From Ctenosaura bakeri (taxonomy: Eukaryota > Chordata > Lepidosauria > Squamata > Iguanidae), in assembly GCA_948474755.1 (NCBI GenBank), contig CAOLHI010000648.1, positions 1-64,000 of the forward strand: a DNA stretch of 64,000 bases. The letters are read 5' to 3'. The position numbers were made by a program, and so were the translations under genes. Positions 58,219-64,000 of this stretch are shown here, piece by piece. The notes below the pieces were generated by a model, which was given only the letters and a program-made list of their open reading frames with translations, was not told the origin of the DNA and made no database searches. Numbering within the stretch: position 1 is the first letter of the stretch; each line of letters starts with the position of its first letter.

Positions 58219-58339
58219 TCTGACTCCTCTCTACATTTTTTTCTGTCTTTGTTTTGAATTGGATTGCAAGATCTTGTTAATCCTGTATAGTTTGGCACAT
58301 ACTTCTTACTGTATATTTCTCAGGGCATTATTTTGTACA

Positions 58340-58780
58340 GCTAAATGAATGCCTTGAAGCAGTAATGGACTGGATGAGGAAAAACAGACTGAAGCTGAAT
58401 CCAGATAAGACGGAGGTACTCGCTGTTAAGGGCCCTAGCCCAGGTATGGAGGTCTGTCAACCTGTTCTAGACGGGGTCACACTTCCCCCGAAAGACTGTG
58501 TCCGCAGCTTGGGGGTGCTCCTGGACTCGCCACTTCAGATGACAGCTCAAATTGATGCAGCAGCCAGGAGTGCCTGCTATCAGCTCCGGCTGATACTCCA
58601 GCTGCGCCCCTTCCTGGATCTGGAACACCTAAAAACAGTGGTGCATGCGCTGGTAACTTCACCATCCAAAATCCACCTTTCTGTCACAGCTCTTCTCTCC
58701 CAACATGGCTATTGCAGGGGGATGGATAAACTGGAAGAACGGGGGGCACGAAGGATCATCCCACATCAAGAACAGAGCTG
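58340..58780 (+). mobile_element. CR1-type RT fragment with an intact frame
   Basis: MDWMRKNRLKLNPDKTEVLA, VRSLGVLLDSPLQMTAQID and AARSACYQLRLILQLRPFL form the C-terminal RT (thumb) region in one open frame of 138 codons. It stops soon after LKTVVHALVTS and lacks the rest. It is younger-looking than the other CR1 pieces. Confidence 0.8.
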
Positions 58781-58814
58781 AGTGCTCCTCACTTCCTTTG
58801 CTCTCTCCACCAGC

Positions 58815-59184
58815 AATTATGCACAGTTTAGGGAATGGTATTTAGGGAGAGGTAATTCTCTGAGCGCATGGCATAGTGGTCTGAGCATTGGACCATGACC
58901 CTGGAGACCAGGATTCAATTCTTCGCTCAACCATGGAAACCCACCAGGGGACCTTGGTTGCATCACACACTCTCAGCCCCAGAAAACTCCATGATAGGTT
59001 TCCCTTAGGGTCACCATAAATTGGAAACAACCTAAAGGCACACACCACCACCACCCTCACCAATTCTCAGCAAGAGAGGTCTAGTAGCTCACCAAACTAC
59101 AGTCCCCAGAATTCCAGGAGATGCAGCCATGACAGTTGAAGAGGAACCACAATGCTATATAACTCTATGGCATGAAAGGGTCTG
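58815..59184. mobile_element. MITE of the AATTATAGCAC type, split by a SINE
   Basis: Left trace 58815-58860 (GGGAATGGTATTTAGGGAG). Right part about 59062-59184 (ATTCTCAGCAAGAGAGG, ACTACAGTCCCCAGAATTCC, GGCATGAAAGGGTC). Confidence 0.55.
58855..59060 (+). mobile_element. tRNA-head Sauria SINE
   Basis: GCATAGTGGTCTGAGCATTG, GACCAGGATTCAATTC, CCATGGAAACCCACCAGG, GGGTCACCATAAATTGG and an ACCACCACC tail. Confidence 0.85.
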
Positions 59185-60500
59185 TGGTCAATAAAACTGG
59201 TAAACATCTCTTGTTGTCAGCAATAGATGGACAAATATCTTGACTTAGCATAATGTCATAAATCAACAGGTAACTTGAAGCACATACATGCTTCCTATGC
59301 TGCAGACTCAAAACAGGGGAATGGATAATGTTACTATGCAGTATTTCTCAATGATTTTTCATACATAATGAATCTGCTTTATATTTTCCCAGCAAATCAA
59401 ATATGTGTCTTTTGGATTCTCTTTAGAATGGGTTCCCTCTAATCGTATGCAAACCCTTGCCATTGGCGGGGGGGGTGCACAGGCGTGGTGAACGTTATCT
59501 TGCATGTAACTGGATCTATAAAATAGACCATCTTTTGACAAGTCTTAGGAGCTACCATATAAATACGCTGTCACATTGATTTTATGTAGTAGCGTTGCTG
59601 TTACTAAGTGCCTGACAGGCCTGACAACTCGATCAATAAGTGATTCTTTTCATGCAGACCTGCAGGTGCCTTTTGTGCTCTCCCCCCTCTGGAAGATGAC
59701 AATCAGACTCATTAAAGACAACACAAAACATTACCAATGACATGTTTTTTGTCAGATAGATACAGATGGGCCCTATTAAGATTTTATCGGGGAGTAACTG
59801 ATTTAATCAACTTTGCCAACACTTAGCCTATTGTTAATAATGCAATTTAAACCCCATTCTTCCCCTATTTCACATCAGCCTATCTCAAATTTAAATGGAT
59901 ACAAATGATGCAGATAAGCTCTTAGCACCAATCATATTAACCACAAAAAAAAAAAAAAGATGGCTGAATCACCCAATCTGTCTGACATTCATTGTGAGGG
60001 ATTAGCCCATTCAGTTCCAGAATCTGCTCCATGTATGGCTAACGAGAAGCAGGAAATGGTTTTCCAGAGGCATTATGAAAGAGTCAGCCACCTCAATTTG
60101 GCTCTTTAATTTCAGCACACACCAAATTTGAGGATGCTATTATCTTCAGAGGCGACTGAAACTGACTACAAATGTTACAGCACTGCATAGGAATTGTGGA
60201 TTTTCTTCTTCTCCTGTCTCAGCAGTTCTGTTTTCAATGATCCAGGAATGACACATCTTTGAGAGACTTGTGTACAAGGAGTTAGCTGACTATTATTGTC
60301 AGATGTCATTTTCACTGGAATACTGAGAGAGTTGTGACCTTCCACTCCTCAACAGTATAGTACAAAATGTTCAAAACATCAATATCCACAACGTGCTACA
60401 AAGCAGGGAAAGAGAATAAACTAAGTATAGAGGAATTTGGGTGGAGGAGATTATTCTAGGTAAATCACTTCTGATTAACAAACTCACCAGCTGAGCATTC

Positions 60501-60506
<6 letters not shown>
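59185..60506. other. No gene; candidate conserved non-coding DNA 59560-60000
   Basis: Repeat-free and AT-rich, with GTTAATAATGCAATTTAAA and CCTGACAGGCCTGACAACTC. No coding signal. An A run is at 59945-59958. Confidence 0.35.

Positions 60507-60508
<2 letters not shown>

Positions 60509-60562
<54 letters not shown>
60509..60562 (+). repeat. (GA)n microsatellite
   Basis: About 27 uninterrupted GA units. The LSLSLS frame on - is an artefact. Confidence 0.95.
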
Positions 60563-60565
<3 letters not shown>

Positions 60566-60679
60566 TGGCAGTAGAGTGCACACAACAGCAACATCTTTAT
60601 TTTGGCATTGCATTTGATAAAAAATATATATCATATTATCTTGACCATCTTTCCTCAAAGGAGGAAAGATGATGTGATG

Positions 60680-60790
60680 CAGATCTGTGGGTCTTAACTT
60701 TAGCACTATAGACTTCAATTCCAAGACGCCTCAGCCAATAGTAAAGGTCTCTGGGAACTGAAGTCTAAAACATTTGCAGCAAAGGTTTAT
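60680..60790. mobile_element. Small inverted-repeat element, diverged
   Basis: TAGACTTCAATTCCAAGACG is mirrored by CTCTGGGAACTGAAGTCTA about 40 bp further on. No target duplication was resolved. Confidence 0.5.
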
Positions 60791-61036
60791 ATCCACTGAT
60801 TTAGACAGTCATACATAAGTACAAAATGCATTGAACAAAACCAGTCTATTCCCTCACTACATATCCACCTTCCTCAACAACTTAGTATGTGAGCCTCAGG
60901 CATATGTGCCAATTCACAATTAACAGAAGCAATAACACAAGTACCAGAGCTCCTAGCCATGCAAAAGCAATGCAAGAGGAAGTTTCTCTCCCTATTCCAG
61001 CTAGGTGAATTCACTGGTGAGAAGACCCCCAACACA

Positions 61037-61238
61037 GGGCCTTTCTGCCCTACACTGTTATAGTGCTATTATTCCATTTGCAACATCCTGTGGAATTTTG
61101 GGGTTTGTAGTTTACTGAGACCAAAGAGCTCTCTGGCTGAGAATTCTAAATGCCTTTCCCTACACTGCAAACCCCAGGATTCCATAGGAGGTTGAAAGTG
61201 GAATAATAGCACTATAATAGTGTAGTGAGGAAATGGCC
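61037..61238. mobile_element. Palindromic MITE, full
   Basis: GGGCCTTTCTGCCCTACACT to GTGAGGAAATGGCC, with ACA on both sides (61034-61036, 61239-61241). Confidence 0.88.
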
Positions 61239-63322
61239 ACAGTCTGTGGAGCCTCTCCAAAACAGATTTTTGTTGAAATTCTTCCTAACCCTCCACCATG
61301 TAGTGACTGTCAGGAGTATACTAAGAGACAACCTGACAGCTTCACCTGACTGCTAAAGGTGCACACAACATTCAAGACTGGCCATGCTACTGTGAAATCT
61401 CATTCAAGACATTCAGCCAGTTGCTCTCCCTGGGAGCATATACACAATATAGTAAATTAAGCAAGAACTTGCTGCCGTTTCATGACACTTCAATTTAACC
61501 ACCTGATGCAGTTTCCTCAGTCTCTTCCATGGTAGGGCCATTGTGCAAGACATGGAAGACAAAATCTTACATGGACTCTTCCACACTGAAGCAGGCCAAA
61601 AGCAAAATTTCAGGATTAAAATATACATGGGATGTGTGTGTGTGTGTGTGTGTAGATTTTTCTATTCTTCTTTTACTCACCTTTCCAGAAAAAAAGAAAT
61701 AAATTTTACTGAATTTCCTACCCACTCCAGTAATCTTCAACATTAGGAGGGTGGCAACTTCCAGAATGCTGCCAAGTCCAGGGGTATAGTGGATGATCCA
61801 AAACGGTGGTCAGGGTGTTAACACAGTTGTTGTGCCCCTTTCAGAAACAGAAGGCCAAAAAGGGAACTAATTGTTGCAAGCATGGCTAATGGTAACTCTC
61901 CATCTGCAAGGAACTGCTGGAAATTTTCTCGGCCCCTTGGAGAAATTTGGTTGCATTTCTCTGTCCACCATTAGGATAGAGAATTGCTCCCTCACACAGC
62001 TTAGAAGGGGTGTTGAGAGAGGATGCAGAAGGCTTCAGGAAGAGGAAAGTACTATAAGTGCTGGTGGGCATCTAAGGTTCCCTTCATGATCCTTTGGTTC
62101 CCAGCTAGTATTCTGAAAGAGGCCTCAAGAAAGATCAAGCAGAATTGCTTCTATGCCTTTTTAATCCACTTACAGAAAACATGCAACCAGGATATCCAAG
62201 AATCAATCAAGTTTTTTGTACTTGCATCATATATGAGATGCTCCCTTTCTGAAGAGGCAAGAAATTCTGAGAGGAAGACAGAATTTTAAAAAAATCCAGC
62301 ATTTATAGCTCTGTGTCTTCTTCAAAGTACAGTGATATTGCTGCTTTTACAAAGAGATAGTTGTCTTAAAACTGTAACATACTGTGCACAGCACAAAGAA
62401 TGGCTTCCTCTCATTAAATGTGTCATTTCTTCTAGCGGTACTATGATAGCTAAAAGGTGATGAAACCAAGGCTCTCCTTTTCCCTGAAGACACTGATTTG
62501 AAATACTTTTTTCTCCCTAACAATATTGTTAATGCATTAGCACATTTTTGATTACCATGTTATTTTCCATGCCACGCTGAAACTTGTAATCATGGTTTTC
62601 ATTTCCTTTAGAAATGTCATCAACTTTCTGCAAAGTTGATGCCTTAACATCATTAATCATGATGGAAGACTCATGCTTATTAAATCCAAACAACCCCCCT
62701 TGGTTTGATAGTCTCTTGAACCTCCAACATAAGAGTGACTACAGACAGTTTCTCCAGCTGAGCTGTGCAATTATGCATTCATCAATCCAGGTTTCCTCTT
62801 TTGCCAGCATGTTCTGTGCATTTTCAGCTTGCAAATTGCTATCAGTTTTAAGGCTGACAGTGAAATAACCTGTCCCTTTCAAAGTCTGAGAAACTTTCCC
62901 TTCTCCCCCAGCTCAGTGATGGAATTCATTTGACAGGTGACCCAGATGCTACAAAGAGTTCATACCACAGGTAAGTATGATTTGTAAGAGATGGACTAGT
63001 ATTTGCAGTGGCAGGAGGACTTCTAAAACTGGAATCACACTTGTGAAACATCAGCTCTGCTTTAGGTTGCCTGCAAAAAAATATTAACCATGACATAACT
63101 ATGATGACAAACTTCCAATGTGATTGCTACTTCTGTCAATACTATCCCTGCAAATTTTACCTCTTAAGCTGGGCAGCACCCCAGCTGAAGGGTTTCCCAG
63201 CAGTTGCAGATCATGGTACTGGGAAATGATGACTCTGTCAGTTTTAGGGCACATTGAAACAAGCACCTGGAAAGACTTCTTGGGGACTTTCAGACCACAT
63301 TTCCTTACTCCTGCTTTACAAC
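61239..63322. other. No gene; (TG)n at 61632-61653
   Basis: Largely repeat-poor. 62595-62780 resembles unique or conserved non-coding DNA (CATCATTAATCATGATGG). Frames here are short. Confidence 0.45.
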
Positions 63323-63325
63323 TAT

Positions 63326-63529
63326 GGCCATTTCTGCACTATATTGTTATAGTGCTATTATTCCATTTTCAACATCCTACGTAATCCTGAGGCTTGCAGT
63401 TTAGGGAGAATTCCCTTTAGAATTCTCAGCCAGAGAGCTCTTTGGCCTCAGTAAACTACAAACCCCAGAGTTCCACAGCATGTTGAAAGTGGAATAGTAG
63501 CACTTTAAAAGTGTAGTGCAAAAATGTCC
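63326..63529. mobile_element. Palindromic MITE, full
   Basis: GGCCATTTCTGCACTATATT to GTGCAAAAATGTCC, with TAT on both sides (63323-63325, 63530-63532). Confidence 0.88.
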
Positions 63530-64000
63530 TATGTATCCCCGAGTAAACCTTCCCTCTAAGTAGATATGTACAGGATTTCATGTTCAGACTCCACACAGTG
63601 GTCAGTAACATAACAGATATATTAAATAGCATTCTATATAGTTCCCTGGAAGAGCTTTTAATTCAAGGACTGCAACAGGAGTGCTTCAGGTTTAGAGTAG
63701 AAGGGGCAGGTAGTACACAGCTGATTTTCTGTGCCCGAATTCAACACACTCTGTCTATTCACCTCATGCCTGCTTGAACCGATACCATACCAGGCACAGT
63801 CTTGAATTTTTCAAAGCTACCATTTTCACACAGAGAACCTTTTCACATCATAGGCAGGATGCTGTCATCAAGAAATCTCTCATTCTAATAATCACCCACC
63901 TCATCAAACTTCAGGAAAAGAGATTCCACTTAAACTTTCGTAAGAACTTCCTAATGTAAGAGCAGTCCAACAGTGGCATGTGCTGCCTCAGAGTGTGATG
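63530..64000. other. No gene or recognised repeat
   Basis: Nothing I can assign. Confidence 0.55.

Overview
The window looks like intergenic or intronic DNA from a squamate reptile, most likely a lizard. The evidence is the repeat content: SINEs with a 5S rRNA-like head and SINEs with a tRNA-like head that share the Sauria-type tail (5S-Sauria and Sauria SINEs), decayed CR1/L3-type LINE reverse transcriptase pieces, a Penelope-like fragment, many short inverted-repeat DNA transposons, and solo LTRs. I found no host protein-coding exon, rRNA gene, intact tRNA gene or CRISPR array. Most open frames are chance or repeat-derived.

The centrepiece is a PIF/Harbinger DNA transposon at 26942-34655 (7.7 kb), with degenerate terminal inverted repeats starting GGCC and a 3-bp target duplication (ATA). 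Read across introns it holds three recognisable genes. A DDE transposase on + (27315-29241) carries a premature stop and a splice-phase mismatch. A Myb/SANT-like protein on - (31814-29557) has four exons that join in a single open phase. A second, different Myb/SANT-like protein on + (32042-32832) has three exons and one apparent 1-base frameshift. The two Myb-like genes are divergent and share a 227-bp CpG-rich spacer with NRF1-, E2F- and YY1-like motifs. The transposase and the first Myb-like gene converge on back-to-back poly(A) signals near 29373-29417. The right 1.8 kb of the element (32833-34655) is open in places but not assigned.

Around it lie several families of short elements whose ends resemble the Harbinger ends (GGCC[A/C]TTT..CAC) and which often have 3-bp target duplications: a palindromic 100-200 bp family with more than a dozen copies, a 0.5-0.6 kb CpG-rich family (11246, 18322), a family represented at 49141, 52332 and (fragment) 23552, and one at 19174. 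Deep nesting is common: MITE inside SINE (1455, 25979, 35900, 39536), LTR inside SINE inside MITE (46258-47583), and LTR inside MITE (7892-9022).

Layout: 1-11 kb, SINE/hAT/MITE with a solo LTR; 11-20 kb, CpG-rich MITEs, Penelope and CR1 pieces and a solo LTR; 20-27 kb, simple repeats, small hAT and palindromic MITEs; 27-34.7 kb, the Harbinger element; 35-45 kb, CR1 pieces on both strands, SINEs and a pogo-like element; 46-59 kb, the nested LTR, further MITEs and CR1 tails; 59-64 kb, low-repeat sequence that could hold conserved non-coding DNA, plus two palindromic MITEs. All calls come from reading the sequence by eye; family names rest on remembered motifs, not on searches.
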